A stretch of 64,000 bases of DNA, from the NCBI RefSeq assembly GCF_001485475.2, contig NZ_DF976995.1:1-64000 (forward strand), written 5' to 3'. Both the position numbers and the translations under genes were made by a program. Shown here in pieces: positions 36,809 to 44,932 of this stretch (position 1 is the first letter of the stretch; every line of letters begins with the position of its first letter). Below the pieces are notes generated by a model. That model was not told the origin of the DNA and made no database searches. It saw only the letters and a program-made list of their open reading frames with translations. This DNA comes from Tepidanaerobacter syntrophicus (lineage in GTDB: Bacteria > Bacillota > Thermosediminibacteria > Thermosediminibacterales > Tepidanaerobacteraceae).

Positions 36809-37531
36809 ATGACAGATAAAAAGGACAAGATATTTAAGCAAATAAAAAACAAACTTATCGTATCTTGCCAGGCACTGCCCGATGAACCGCTTCACAGTTC
36901 CTTTATAATGGGTAAGATGGCTTATGCGGCATATTTAGGCGGAGCCGGTGGGATAAGAGCCAACAGCATTGAAGATATAAGGGAGATAAAAAAGAACGTA
37001 AAACTTCCAATAATTGGTATAATAAAAAAAGTTTATGAAGGCTCAGAGGTATTTATCACACCTACCGAAAATGAAGTCGAATTGCTGTACAATGAAGGCG
37101 TTGACATTATCGCAACAGACGCTACCAAGAGAATAAGGCCGGACGGCACTACAATCAGTGAAATGTTTCCGAGGCTTAGAGAAAAATATCCCGATCAAAT
37201 ATTTATGGCAGACTGTTCAACATACGAAGAGGCAAAAGAGGCTTATGAATTGGGATTTGACTGCCTTGGCACTACCTTATGCGGATATACAGAATATACA
37301 AGGGATAGAAAACTGCCGGATTTGGAACTGATAGGAAGGCTTACTAAAGATTTCGACATTCCTGTTATAGCCGAAGGGGGTATATGGGCTCCTGAAGATA
37401 TAAAAAAAGTATTTAGCTTAGGCGTCCATGCAGCCGTCGTTGGCAGCGCAATAACAAGACCTATGGAAATAACCAAGAGGTTTGTAAATGCAATCGGTGA
37501 AGTAGTGGATTCTGGCACGTGTGTTAAATAG
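36809..37531 (+). CDS. nanE: N-acetylmannosamine-6-phosphate 2-epimerase
   Basis: NanE converts N-acetylmannosamine-6-phosphate to N-acetylglucosamine-6-phosphate. The 240-residue TIM-barrel protein has [16 protein letters not shown] at the N-terminus, [21 protein letters not shown] and [13 protein letters not shown], all typical of NanE. It stands between the transporter and nanK in the sialate cassette. Confidence 0.95.
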   Translation: MTDKKDKIFKQIKNKLIVSCQALPDEPLHSSFIMGKMAYAAYLGGAGGIRANSIEDIREIKKNVKLPIIGIIKKVYEGSEVFITPTENEVELLYNEGVDIIATDATKRIRPDGTTISEMFPRLREKYPDQIFMADCSTYEEAKEAYELGFDCLGTTLCGYTEYTRDRKLPDLELIGRLTKDFDIPVIAEGGIWAPEDIKKVFSLGVHAAVVGSAITRPMEITKRFVNAIGEVVDSGTCVK

Positions 37532-37557
37532 ATGGATTTTATAAAGGATGATTATTA

Positions 37558-38463
37558 ATGAAGATACTTGCTGCGGATATTGGAGGAACATCCATAAAGC
37601 TTGGTATATCTGATGAAAAAGGTAATCTGGACGTTTTCAAGGAATATCCATCTGAAGCTAAAAAAGGCGGAAAGTTTCTTGTAGAAAAGCTGATAAGCAT
37701 AATAAGCGAATATAGGGAATTCGAAGCTATCGGTATCAGTACCGCGGGACAGGTGGATTGTGAAAAAGGCTCGATTATATATGCCAATGAAAATATACCA
37801 AATTATACAGGAACAAAGTTGAAGGATATTTTAGAAAGCAGGTTTTGCGTGCCGGTAAAAGTAGAAAATGATGTTAATGCAGCAGCACTTGGCGAGAAAT
37901 ATTTTGGAGCAGGCAGAGGGTTTAGTGATTTTCTTTGCCTAACATATGGCACGGGTATTGGTGGGGCAATTATCATCGACTCCAGGCTTTACAAAGGTCA
38001 TAATGGGATTGCAGCTGAGTTTGGCCATATTATAACACATCCCCTGGGCAAAAAATGCAGCTGCGGCAGTTTAGGCTGTTATGAGGCTTACGCTTCTACC
38101 AAAGCTTTAGTAGAAAAGGCCGAAAAACTGCTTAAAACCCCCTTGGACGGAAAAAAGATTTTTGATAGAATGAAACAAGGCGATACCCAAATACAGGATA
38201 TCGTAAATGAATGGGCCTTTGAGATAGCGCTAGGGCTTACTTCTTTAATCCACATATTTAATCCTGTAGCCGTTATCTTGGGCGGAGGGGTCATGGAGCA
38301 GGATGTTCTTGTAAATATGATTTATGATAAAGTAAATGGAATGATTATGGAAAGCTTTAGGGACGTTAAAATTATCAAAGCATCTCTCGGAAATAAAGCC
38401 GGAATCCTCGGAGCAGTATCCCTTCATTTAAAAGAGGCGGCAGAAAGAAGTGATGCATCATAA
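37558..38463 (+). CDS. nanK: ROK-family N-acetylmannosamine kinase
   Basis: The 301-residue ROK kinase has the ATP-binding [13 protein letters not shown], the catalytic-Asp [21 protein letters not shown] and the zinc motif [16 protein letters not shown]. In this cassette it should phosphorylate the N-acetylmannosamine released by NanA; glucokinase-like activity is an alternative because ROK specificity is hard to read. The stop TAA shares bases with the probable ATA start of the next gene. Confidence 0.88.
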   Translation: MKILAADIGGTSIKLGISDEKGNLDVFKEYPSEAKKGGKFLVEKLISIISEYREFEAIGISTAGQVDCEKGSIIYANENIPNYTGTKLKDILESRFCVPVKVENDVNAAALGEKYFGAGRGFSDFLCLTYGTGIGGAIIIDSRLYKGHNGIAAEFGHIITHPLGKKCSCGSLGCYEAYASTKALVEKAEKLLKTPLDGKKIFDRMKQGDTQIQDIVNEWAFEIALGLTSLIHIFNPVAVILGGGVMEQDVLVNMIYDKVNGMIMESFRDVKIIKASLGNKAGILGAVSLHLKEAAERSDAS

Positions 38464-39314
38464 AATCAGATATATTTTCACAAATTCGGTCAAGATATAA
38501 CTTATTTACTAATACTGAAAAGAAAATTGCCGATTATATCCTTGAACATGCAAATGACGTGATTTACATGTCAATTACCGACTTAGCCGATGCGTGCGGC
38601 GTGGCAGACTCGAGTATATTTAGATTCTGTAAGACTTTAGATTTTAAGGGCTATCAAGAGTTTAAAATAGCACTGGCTCACAGCATTTCACCTGATGACG
38701 AGGGAACTTTCCATCTGACAAGTCAAATCACCATGGAAGATACCATAAAAGAAATATCTTCAAAGCTGCTTGCAACAAATATCAGCGCCTTAAATGAAAC
38801 CTATAATCTGGTAAAAGAGGAAGATGTCAAAAAAGCAGTTGACTTCCTTATAAATGCCAACAGGATTCACTTTTTTGGCGTTGGAGCATCCCTCATAACA
38901 GCTTTAGAAGCTAAAAACAAGTTTATGAGAATAACAAATAAAACCGAATGCTCTATAGATGCGCACTTGCAAATTATGTCAGCAGCTCTGATGGATGAAA
39001 ATGATGCAGCGGTTTTAATTTCCTATTCAGGTTCGACTAAGGATACAATAGAGATTGCAAAGCTTGCAAAGGAAAGAGGCGCCAAAACTATTTGCATTAC
39101 CAGATTTGCTAAATCACCTCTTACTGCGTATTCTGATGTTATTCTTCTGTGCGGTGTAAACGAAGGTCCCCTTCAAAGCGCCAGCTTGTCTGCAAAAATT
39201 TCACAGCTTTTCTTGCTGGATATCCTCTATGCCGAGTACTTTAAAAGAACTCGCAAAGAATCCATAGCAAATAAAGAAAACACATCTAAGGCAGTTGTCG
39301 AAAAGCTGCTTTAA
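38460..39314 (+). CDS. RpiR-family regulator with a probable AUA start
   Basis: The regulator has an N-terminal RpiR helix-turn-helix (about 1-75) and a SIS sugar-phosphate-binding domain (about 110-250, [25 protein letters not shown]). The first ATG is at 38559, but starting there would remove the first helices of the HTH. The same frame continues upstream as [14 protein letters not shown] and [14 protein letters not shown], a standard RpiR N-terminus, back to ATA at 38460; TGA at 38451 closes the frame. ATA overlaps the nanK stop as ATAA. It probably controls the sialate genes in response to an amino-sugar phosphate. Confidence 0.82.
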   Translation: MKSDIFSQIRSRYNLFTNTEKKIADYILEHANDVIYMSITDLADACGVADSSIFRFCKTLDFKGYQEFKIALAHSISPDDEGTFHLTSQITMEDTIKEISSKLLATNISALNETYNLVKEEDVKKAVDFLINANRIHFFGVGASLITALEAKNKFMRITNKTECSIDAHLQIMSAALMDENDAAVLISYSGSTKDTIEIAKLAKERGAKTICITRFAKSPLTAYSDVILLCGVNEGPLQSASLSAKISQLFLLDILYAEYFKRTRKESIANKENTSKAVVEKLL

Positions 39315-39325
39315 AAATGAAATCG

Positions 39326-39363
39326 GTCCTGCAACTTTAAAAAAAGTAAGCAGGGCTTTTTTG
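39326..39363 (+). terminator. Terminator after the sialate cassette
   Basis: CCTGC pairs with GCAGG (39350-39354), with ACTT/AAGT inside, followed by TTTTTT. It ends the cassette at the RpiR gene. Confidence 0.75.
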
Positions 39364-39477
39364 TATTGCAAGATAGTGTAAAATATTTCTAGGGTTTTTG
39401 CAGGAAAAATTCATTCGAACGCAGAATAAAGGCCTTACCATCCTTGCATAATGTTTAATAGAAAATATAGTAATTCA

Positions 39478-39486
39478 TGCTATAAT
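39478..39486 (+). promoter_or_regulatory. Extended -10 element before a small open frame
   Basis: TGCTATAAT (39478-39486) is a perfect extended -10 sequence. No good -35 is seen. It lies 24 bases before the small frame at 39510. Confidence 0.45.
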
Positions 39487-39509
39487 GGTCATAGACAGGA
39501 GCAAGGGTG

Positions 39510-39608
39510 ATGAATATGGCGGAAAAGAAAATTAATGCCGGAGGCGCAGGAAACGATGGACAAAATACAAAAGGACCTGCCGAGCCGAAAATATACAAAT
39601 CCGGGTAG
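39510..39608 (+). CDS. Possible small protein or decayed gene fragment
   Basis: A 32-codon frame opens MNMAEKKINAGGAGNDGQ and ends at TAG 39606. AGGAG lies 8 bases before the ATG and an extended -10 lies upstream, so it has real expression signals. Just past the middle another frame reads IQIRVDERFDKRLKVT before a TGA near 39650, which looks coding. This suggests either a tiny Lys/Gly-rich protein or a frameshifted remnant. I do not recognise it. The rest of the 39315-39758 gap holds a terminator and the promoter at 39640. Confidence 0.4.
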   Translation: MNMAEKKINAGGAGNDGQNTKGPAEPKIYKSG

Positions 39609-39639
39609 ACGAAAGGTTTGACAAAAGACTTAAGGTTAC

Positions 39640-39668
39640 TTGACACTATCTCTATTTCAAAATTAAAT
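39640..39668 (+). promoter_or_regulatory. Sigma-A promoter of the chemoreceptor gene
   Basis: TTGACA (39640-39645) and TTAAAT (39663-39668) are 17 bases apart, about 90 bases before the chemoreceptor gene. Confidence 0.5.
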
Positions 39669-39758
39669 TGAATTTCCATGGTAACATATGGTAATATATT
39701 AACTATGGGCAGATATAAATAATTGATCATATAAGTTCTACACGGGGAGGGGACCGAA

Positions 39759-41171
39759 ATGTTTTTTGAAAATACAAATAAAATTCTAGATGCCATCATC
39801 GAAGGAAAATCAGTTTCTACCAATGATCCTAGAGTTGCAAATGCCGCAGAAAAAATTAATAAGCTTAAGACCATTAAAGAAGACGCGAGAAATATGCTGC
39901 TTAAAACAATCTCGCTAAGTTCTTCGCTGGGAAGCATAGAAGTAAATATTAAGTTTCTTATGGATGAAATAGAGTCTATTATGAATGAACTTAACCTACA
40001 GTCAGAAAATAATGCGGCTTTTGTCCAAGAGACAACCGCATCAATGGAAGAAATAGATAATGCCGTTGATGATAACGTAAAGATGATGGATCAAATCTTA
40101 AATAATATTGCGCAAATTGTTGAAAATAATGACAAGAATATGGAAAGCGTAAACTTGATGGGGCAAGTATGCGAAAAAGTTACTGAAAGCAATAATGCAG
40201 TAAACGAGACGCTGACAAAGCTTTTAAATAATTTAAATGAAATAGGAAATATTATTGCTGTAATAGAGCAAATTGCAGATCAGACAAATTTACTTGCGCT
40301 AAACGCTCGGATAGAGGCGGCACGGGCAGGTGAAGCCGGCAGAGGATTTGCAGTTGTGTCGGAAGAAATAAGAAAACTTGCAGATAATACCAAACAAAGT
40401 CTTGATGAATTTAAAGGCTTTACTCAAGAAATTCAGAAAGACTCGGCAAGAAGCTTGGAAAGTATGAAAACGACAAATGAGGTAATGAGGCAGATTCCGA
40501 TAGTTACAAAAACCATTAAAGATACAGTGGAGGGCAACTTCAGCGCAATAGACAATATAAAGAAAGAGATGGAGGGATTTGCAGCGTCCTTTGAACAAAT
40601 TAGCGCCGCAGTAAATGAAATAACTACTGCTATGAATAGCCTATCACAAAAGACAGAAGAAATCACAAGCATAATATACAGGCTCGACGGCGATATTAAA
40701 AATCTGGATTCCATAAAGCACAGTATAAACGAAATTGATAATTCATTTATAGAACAAAATAAGAAATACTATCAAAGATTCATGGAAAGCGACAATGAAA
40801 TTACAGCCCAGGAGCTTGTAGAAATTTTACAAAATGCCATCAAACAGCATGACTTATGGATGCAGACGTTGGAGGAAGCAATAAATTCCAATAAGTTAAT
40901 GCCTCTTCAAACTGACGGCGATAAGTGCTCCTTTGGCCACTTCTACAATGCTATAGTAATAAATGATAATGACATAAAGGACTTATGGCGAAATGTTGAC
41001 GAATATCATCACAAGTTACACCAAGCAGGGCAGAGCGCACTTATGGCAATAAAAAACAAAGAAATAGAAGCGGCAAAGAAATATTACCAAATTGCTAAGG
41101 AGAATTCTCAAAAAGTTCATCAGATGATAGATAAAATGATCAGCAATTTAAAAAATAAGACATCAGCTTAA
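39759..41171 (+). CDS. Soluble chemoreceptor with C-terminal zinc-binding CZB domain
   Basis: The 470-residue methyl-accepting chemotaxis-type protein has no transmembrane segment, so it acts in the cytoplasm. Residues to about 350 are a long coiled coil with the signalling tip [18 protein letters not shown] (Arg replaces the more usual Ala in LNAAIEA). About residues 360-445 form a CZB domain: HDLW, CSFGHFY and HHKLH supply the 3-His/1-Cys zinc set. Relatives such as H. pylori TlpD sense oxidants. It lies alone between the sialate cassette and dCMP deaminase. Confidence 0.88.
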   Translation: MFFENTNKILDAIIEGKSVSTNDPRVANAAEKINKLKTIKEDARNMLLKTISLSSSLGSIEVNIKFLMDEIESIMNELNLQSENNAAFVQETTASMEEIDNAVDDNVKMMDQILNNIAQIVENNDKNMESVNLMGQVCEKVTESNNAVNETLTKLLNNLNEIGNIIAVIEQIADQTNLLALNARIEAARAGEAGRGFAVVSEEIRKLADNTKQSLDEFKGFTQEIQKDSARSLESMKTTNEVMRQIPIVTKTIKDTVEGNFSAIDNIKKEMEGFAASFEQISAAVNEITTAMNSLSQKTEEITSIIYRLDGDIKNLDSIKHSINEIDNSFIEQNKKYYQRFMESDNEITAQELVEILQNAIKQHDLWMQTLEEAINSNKLMPLQTDGDKCSFGHFYNAIVINDNDIKDLWRNVDEYHHKLHQAGQSALMAIKNKEIEAAKKYYQIAKENSQKVHQMIDKMISNLKNKTSA

Positions 41172-41199
41172 ATTCCTCGATTTTGGAAGGCGATTATTT

Positions 41200-41625
41200 A
41201 TGCGAAAAGATTGGGATACATATTTTTTAGAAATAGCATTTAAAGTAAGAGAAAGGTCAACATGTCCCAGACTTCAAGTAGGTGCTGTTGTAGTAAAAGA
41301 CAATAGAATCAAGGGAACCGGATACAATGGAAGCCCTTCCGGCCTTGTTCATTGTGATGATGCGGGCTGTATGATGAGAGGCAACCATTGTGTGCGCACT
41401 ATCCATGCCGAAGTAAACGCTCTCCTAGAATGCTCTCCCGAGGAACGTAAGGATGCCACGCTTTACGTAACTGCACGCCCTTGTGCCGAATGTTCAAAAC
41501 TAATTATAAACTCAGGCATAAAGCGAGTAGTATATGCTATGGAATATCCTCCGGATTATGATTGGTTCAAGGACGCTCCGTGGATAGAGTTGGTTTACAT
41601 GCCTATTACTCAAGGCGAGTCTTAG
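41200..41625 (+). CDS. comEB: dCMP/cytidine deaminase family protein (ComEB)
   Basis: The 141-residue zinc deaminase has the zinc and catalytic Glu motif IHAEVNALLE and the second zinc motif PCAECSKLI. It opens RKDWDTYFLEIAFKVRERS, as in dCMP deaminases. It converts dCMP to dUMP for thymidylate synthesis. It belongs to the conserved block that usually continues from upp, here interrupted by about 9.5 kb. Confidence 0.93.
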   Translation: MRKDWDTYFLEIAFKVRERSTCPRLQVGAVVVKDNRIKGTGYNGSPSGLVHCDDAGCMMRGNHCVRTIHAEVNALLECSPEERKDATLYVTARPCAECSKLIINSGIKRVVYAMEYPPDYDWFKDAPWIELVYMPITQGES

Positions 41626-41646
41626 CAAAACATCTGCCTTTTATCA

Positions 41647-41675
41647 TTGACAAACAATTTTGTTTGAAATAAAAT
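41647..41675 (+). promoter_or_regulatory. Sigma-A promoter with palindromic spacer before tagO
   Basis: TTGACA (41647-41652) and TAAAAT (41670-41675) are 17 bases apart. The perfect palindrome CAAACAATTTTGTTTG (41651-41666) lies between and partly over the -35, the position of a repressor site. Confidence 0.65.
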
Positions 41676-41713
41676 AAAAAGAAGAGTATGTAAATACAAA
41701 GGGAGCGATTTCA

Positions 41714-42751
41714 TTGCCGCATTACATATACGGTTTTTTAATGTCAATGGTTTTGGCATATTTAACTACACCGTTTGTAATGAAACTTGCTTGGAAAATC
41801 GGAGCAATAGATGTCCCGAAAGATGCCCGGCGAGTTCATAAAAAACCGATGCCGAGGCTGGGCGGACTTGCGATTTATATTTCGTTTATGGTAACAGGCT
41901 TGCTTATATTGCCGCTGGAACTTCCTTATGTCCGTGGAATATTTTTGGGAGGAAGCATCATTGTAATACTTGGAATTTTAGATGATATTTACAATCTTCC
42001 AGCAAAAGTAAAGTTGCTGGGCCAACTTGCGGCAGCAGGAGTTTTGGTGCTTTTTGGCGTTAAAGTTGAGATACTGACAAATCCTCTAGGCGGTATGATC
42101 ATCTTAGGGAAATTAGCAATACCAGCGACTCTGTTTTGGGTGGTAGGTATTACGAATACTTTAAACTTTATTGACGGATTGGACGGTCTTGCAGCAGGGA
42201 TAGCAGCAATTGCAGCTTTTACGATGATGCTGGTAAATTTGAGCCTAGAACAAGCGAATGGCGCTTTGGTGATGGCCCTTCTTGCAGGTGCTGCGATTGG
42301 TTTTTTGCCGTATAATTTTAATCCTGCAAAGATTTTTATGGGAGATACCGGGTCGATGTTTTTAGGATTTATCCTGGCTGCCCAAGCTATGGAAGGCATG
42401 GTAAAAAGCGCTACTGTTATAGCTTTGATTGTGCCGATACTTGCGCTAGGACTGCCTATTTTTGATACTGTTTACGCAATTTTGCGCAGATTTGTCCATG
42501 GAAAGCCTATTATGCAAGCTGATAAGGGACACGTGCATCACAGACTTATAGCAATAGGCCTGTCTCAAAAACAAGCTGTGCTTTTCATGTATGTTATAAG
42601 TATATCTCTTGGAATATGCTCGGTAATCCTAGCTATGTTAGGCGTTAGGCAGGCACTGATAGCTTTTGCGCTACTCGCCTTTATGCTTTTGCTTTCTGCA
42701 AGACATATAAATACAACCTTGGAAGCTAAAAAAACAACTCATGGGATGTAA
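41714..42751 (+). CDS. tagO: Undecaprenyl-phosphate GlcNAc-1-phosphate transferase
   Basis: This 345-residue polytopic membrane enzyme of the MraY/WecA/TagO family starts cell-wall glycopolymer synthesis by loading GlcNAc-1-phosphate on the lipid carrier. Motifs are RRVHKKPMPRLGG, LDDIYNLPAKVKLLGQ with the DD pair, NFIDGLDGLAAG, MGDTGSMFLGF and GHVHHRLIAIG. TTG start. The UDP-GlcNAc 2-epimerase 15 bases downstream fits a teichoic-acid-type linkage unit. Confidence 0.93.
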   Translation: MPHYIYGFLMSMVLAYLTTPFVMKLAWKIGAIDVPKDARRVHKKPMPRLGGLAIYISFMVTGLLILPLELPYVRGIFLGGSIIVILGILDDIYNLPAKVKLLGQLAAAGVLVLFGVKVEILTNPLGGMIILGKLAIPATLFWVVGITNTLNFIDGLDGLAAGIAAIAAFTMMLVNLSLEQANGALVMALLAGAAIGFLPYNFNPAKIFMGDTGSMFLGFILAAQAMEGMVKSATVIALIVPILALGLPIFDTVYAILRRFVHGKPIMQADKGHVHHRLIAIGLSQKQAVLFMYVISISLGICSVILAMLGVRQALIAFALLAFMLLLSARHINTTLEAKKTTHGM

Positions 42752-42765
42752 AGGAGAAAAAGCCA

Positions 42766-43920
42766 TTGAACAAGATAAAGATTCTGATTATTTTTGGAAC
42801 AAGACCTGAAGCCATAAAAATGGCACCATTGGTCCAGGAACTTAAAAAGAGAAACAATTTTTTTGACTGCACAATAGCAGTTACAGCTCAACACCGAGAG
42901 ATGTTGGATCAGGTGCTGAGTCTTTTTAATATAAGAGCTGACCATGATTTGAATATAATGACGGACAAACAAACGCTGTTTGGCATTACAACTACTGCGC
43001 TTTTGGGTTTGGGACAGGTGCTTGATAAGGTGAAACCTGACATGGTAATAGTGCACGGCGATACTACTACCACTTTTGCAGGAGCACTGGCGGCTTTCTA
43101 CTATAAGGTGAAAGTAGGACATGTGGAAGCAGGACTTCGCACTCATAATAAATGGCTTCCATTCCCTGAAGAAATGAACAGAAAGCTAACCGGTTCATTA
43201 GCCGACATACATTTTTCCCCGACTGAAACCGCAAAAAAGAATTTACTTAAAGAAGGAGTTAATCCGGAAAATATCATAGTTACAGGCAACACAGTAATAG
43301 ATGCGCTGCAAACTACCGTTAAGAAGAATTTTGTTTTTTCAACAGCAGCCTTGAATGATATAGACTATACTAAAGAAAAGGTTGTTTTAGTTACAGCCCA
43401 TCGCAGAGAAAATTTAGGAAAGCCTCTAGATGACATATGTCATGGGCTTAAAAAACTAGCAGATGATTTTGACGACATTAAAATAGTGTACCCTGTACAT
43501 TTGAACCCTGCTGTGCAAAACACAGTTTTTGATGTTTTAGATAATCACGAACGTATACTGCTTCTAAATCCCTTAGATACTGATGAGATGCACAACTTAA
43601 TGGCCAGGAGCTATATGGTAATTACTGACTCCGGGGGCTTACAAGAAGAGGCTCCATCTCTGGGCAAGCCGGTTCTTGTTTTAAGAAATGAAACCGAAAG
43701 GCCTGAAGCAGTAGATGCAGGGACCGTCAAAGTAATCGGAACAGAAATTAATACTATATACAAAGAAGCAGCGAGGCTCTTGACAGATAAAGACGAATAC
43801 GGAAAAATGGCAAACTCAGTAAATCCATACGGAGATGGCTGTGCATCTAGAAGAATTGCGGATTTTTTACTCTATTATTTCGGAATTACTAAAAGCAAAC
43901 CTGAAGAATTTAGATCTTGA
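42766..43920 (+). CDS. wecB: UDP-N-acetylglucosamine 2-epimerase (non-hydrolysing)
   Basis: The enzyme interconverts UDP-GlcNAc and UDP-ManNAc. The 384-residue protein has FGTRPEAIKMAPLV, VHGDTTTTFAGA, VGHVEAGLRTHNKW and DSGGLQEEAPSLGKPVLVLR. TTG start behind AAAGGAG. With tagO it provides the linkage-unit precursor for wall polymers. A probable terminator follows. Confidence 0.95.
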   Translation: MNKIKILIIFGTRPEAIKMAPLVQELKKRNNFFDCTIAVTAQHREMLDQVLSLFNIRADHDLNIMTDKQTLFGITTTALLGLGQVLDKVKPDMVIVHGDTTTTFAGALAAFYYKVKVGHVEAGLRTHNKWLPFPEEMNRKLTGSLADIHFSPTETAKKNLLKEGVNPENIIVTGNTVIDALQTTVKKNFVFSTAALNDIDYTKEKVVLVTAHRRENLGKPLDDICHGLKKLADDFDDIKIVYPVHLNPAVQNTVFDVLDNHERILLLNPLDTDEMHNLMARSYMVITDSGGLQEEAPSLGKPVLVLRNETERPEAVDAGTVKVIGTEINTIYKEAARLLTDKDEYGKMANSVNPYGDGCASRRIADFLLYYFGITKSKPEEFRS

Positions 43921-43944
43921 ATAATATGACTTATATAGTATAAT
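43917..43944 (+). promoter_or_regulatory. Possible promoter just before a short terminator hairpin
   Basis: TTGAAT (43917-43922) and TATAAT (43939-43944) are 16 bases apart. A hairpin with a T-run lies only about 13 bases beyond. A transcript from here would be about 35 bases unless the hairpin is read through. Confidence 0.4.
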
Positions 43945-43956
43945 GGTGTTTATTAG

Positions 43957-43984
43957 GGAACTTTTTAAAGTTCCATATTTTTTA
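43957..43984 (+). terminator. Terminator between wecB and the ATPase operon
   Basis: GGAACTTT (43957-43964) pairs with AAAGTTCC (43967-43974), followed by ATATTTTTT. Confidence 0.7.
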
Positions 43985-44024
43985 TAAGTTCTCTCTAATA
44001 TTTAGAAACAGGGGAAAATGTTAC

Positions 44025-44053
44025 CTGTCAATGTGATAAAATTCACATATAAT
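44025..44053 (+). promoter_or_regulatory. Promoter with Rex/CRP-like palindrome in its spacer
   Basis: CTGTCA (44025-44030) and TATAAT (44048-44053) are 17 bases apart. The perfect palindrome ATGTGATAAAATTCACAT (44031-44048) fills the spacer exactly. Its core TGTGA-N6-TCACA matches the general form of Rex and CRP sites. Its position would block RNA polymerase, favouring a repressor. It lies upstream of atpZ and the V/A-type ATPase genes. Confidence 0.6.
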
Positions 44054-44135
44054 ATTTTACAAAATTAAGAGGCATGATGGATATTTGGAAAGATCAATAA
44101 TAAATAAAAGTCTCGCTAAACACTGCTTATCTGGT

Positions 44136-44164
44136 TTGAATTTAACATGCTCATGTTGTATAAT
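44136..44164 (+). promoter_or_regulatory. Second promoter directly before atpZ
   Basis: TTGAAT (44136-44141) and TATAAT (44159-44164) are 17 bases apart. The expected transcription start is at about 44171-44172, the atpZ ATG, so this promoter would give a leaderless or nearly leaderless mRNA. Confidence 0.6.
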
Positions 44165-44171
44165 TTATACC

Positions 44172-44405
44172 ATGAAAGATTTTAAAAAAGGCGTCAAATA
44201 TCTAGCGATCGCAATGCAAATAGGGATAGATATTGCTCTACCTATAGCAAGCGGCATATACATCGGAGCTTATTTAGACCAAAGATTTTCTACTGGTAGC
44301 GCATTTTTAATTTGCGGTTTTCTTCTAGGTTTAGGTTCGAGCATAGCAGTAGTTTACAGACTAATATCTTACCAGCTTGACAAGAAAGATGACGATAAAA
44401 AATAG
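44172..44405 (+). CDS. atpZ: AtpZ/AtpI-family ATP synthase accessory protein
   Basis: The small 77-residue membrane protein has two hydrophobic hairpin segments (AIAMQIGIDIALPIASGIYI and FLICGFLLGLGSSIAVVY). AtpZ/AtpI proteins precede F-type ATPase operons, where they assist rotor assembly or ion supply. Here the gene precedes a V/A-type ATPase. A frame from TTG 44085 is open, but its extra N-terminus (Cys-rich, not hydrophobic) is unlike the family, and ATG 44172 gives the natural start. No ribosome binding site precedes that ATG. Confidence 0.78.
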   Translation: MKDFKKGVKYLAIAMQIGIDIALPIASGIYIGAYLDQRFSTGSAFLICGFLLGLGSSIAVVYRLISYQLDKKDDDKK

Positions 44406-44436
44406 CTTTCACTTCCTAAATAAAGCAAGAGGTGAG

Positions 44437-44457
44437 GTGAATCGTCAAATATTCTAA
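44437..44457 (+). other. Possible six-codon leader peptide
   Basis: AGAGGTGAG is followed by GTG-AAT-CGT-CAA-ATA-TTC-TAA (MNRQIF), immediately before two hairpins in the ATPase leader. It could be a remnant or a regulatory leader frame. Support is weak. Confidence 0.2.
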
Positions 44458-44461
44458 AATT

Positions 44462-44499
44462 TGCTATATATAACTGTATTATGATAGTTATATATAGCA
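44462..44499 (+). other. Hairpin 1 in the ATPase leader
   Basis: TGCTATATATAACT (44462-44475) pairs perfectly with AGTTATATATAGCA (44486-44499) over a 10-base loop. No T-run follows. Confidence 0.6.
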
Positions 44500-44517
44500 G
44501 TTGACTGAAATGCGGTG

Positions 44518-44545
44518 AACATCTTAACAAAGAACTTAAGATGTT
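44518..44545 (+). other. Hairpin 2 in the ATPase leader
   Basis: AACATCTTAA (44518-44527) pairs perfectly with TTAAGATGTT (44536-44545) over 8 bases. It stands 64 bases before the first ATPase gene. Confidence 0.55.
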
Positions 44546-44608
44546 GATAATGCCAGATATTACCAAATTTGCCGCAATAATCATTCTATACAAGGAGGTG
44601 GGTAACTA

Positions 44609-44932
44609 TTGAAAGAAGTATTAGAGGATATAAAAGCTGCGGAAGAAAAGGCGAGACAGATGATAGAAGAAGCCGAAAAAGAAGCAAAGGCAATCCTTGC
44701 TAAAGCAACCGAAAAAGGTGAGTCAATGTTGGAAGATGCTAAGAAGCAAGGCGAAGAGCAGAGACAAAAACTTATGCAGGATGCAGAAACTGAGGCGTCA
44801 AAGGTTGTTGAAGACCTCAAAAGAGAACATGAGCAGCAAATCAAGCATTTAAAAGAGACTGCCGCTAAAAAGGCAGACAAAGCGGCAGATATGATCGTAG
44901 AGAGGATTGTGAAGTTCCATGGCAATAGTTAA
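44609..44932 (+). CDS. V/A-type ATPase peripheral stalk subunit G/H
   Basis: The 107-residue protein is almost wholly charged coiled coil (EDIKAAEEKARQMIEEAEKE onward), typical of the G/H stalk subunit that pairs with subunit E. TTG start behind AAGGAGGTGGG. It overlaps the subunit I gene by 14 bases. First gene of a nine-gene ATPase unit in the order H-I-K-E-C-F-A-B-D. Confidence 0.88.
   Translation: MKEVLEDIKAAEEKARQMIEEAEKEAKAILAKATEKGESMLEDAKKQGEEQRQKLMQDAETEASKVVEDLKREHEQQIKHLKETAAKKADKAADMIVERIVKFHGNS

Noticed and set aside
44085-44171. Upstream extension of atpZ from TTG 44085
   Set aside because: The added residues are unlike AtpZ/AtpI N-termini, the ribosome binding site is 12 bases away, and a promoter lies inside this stretch.
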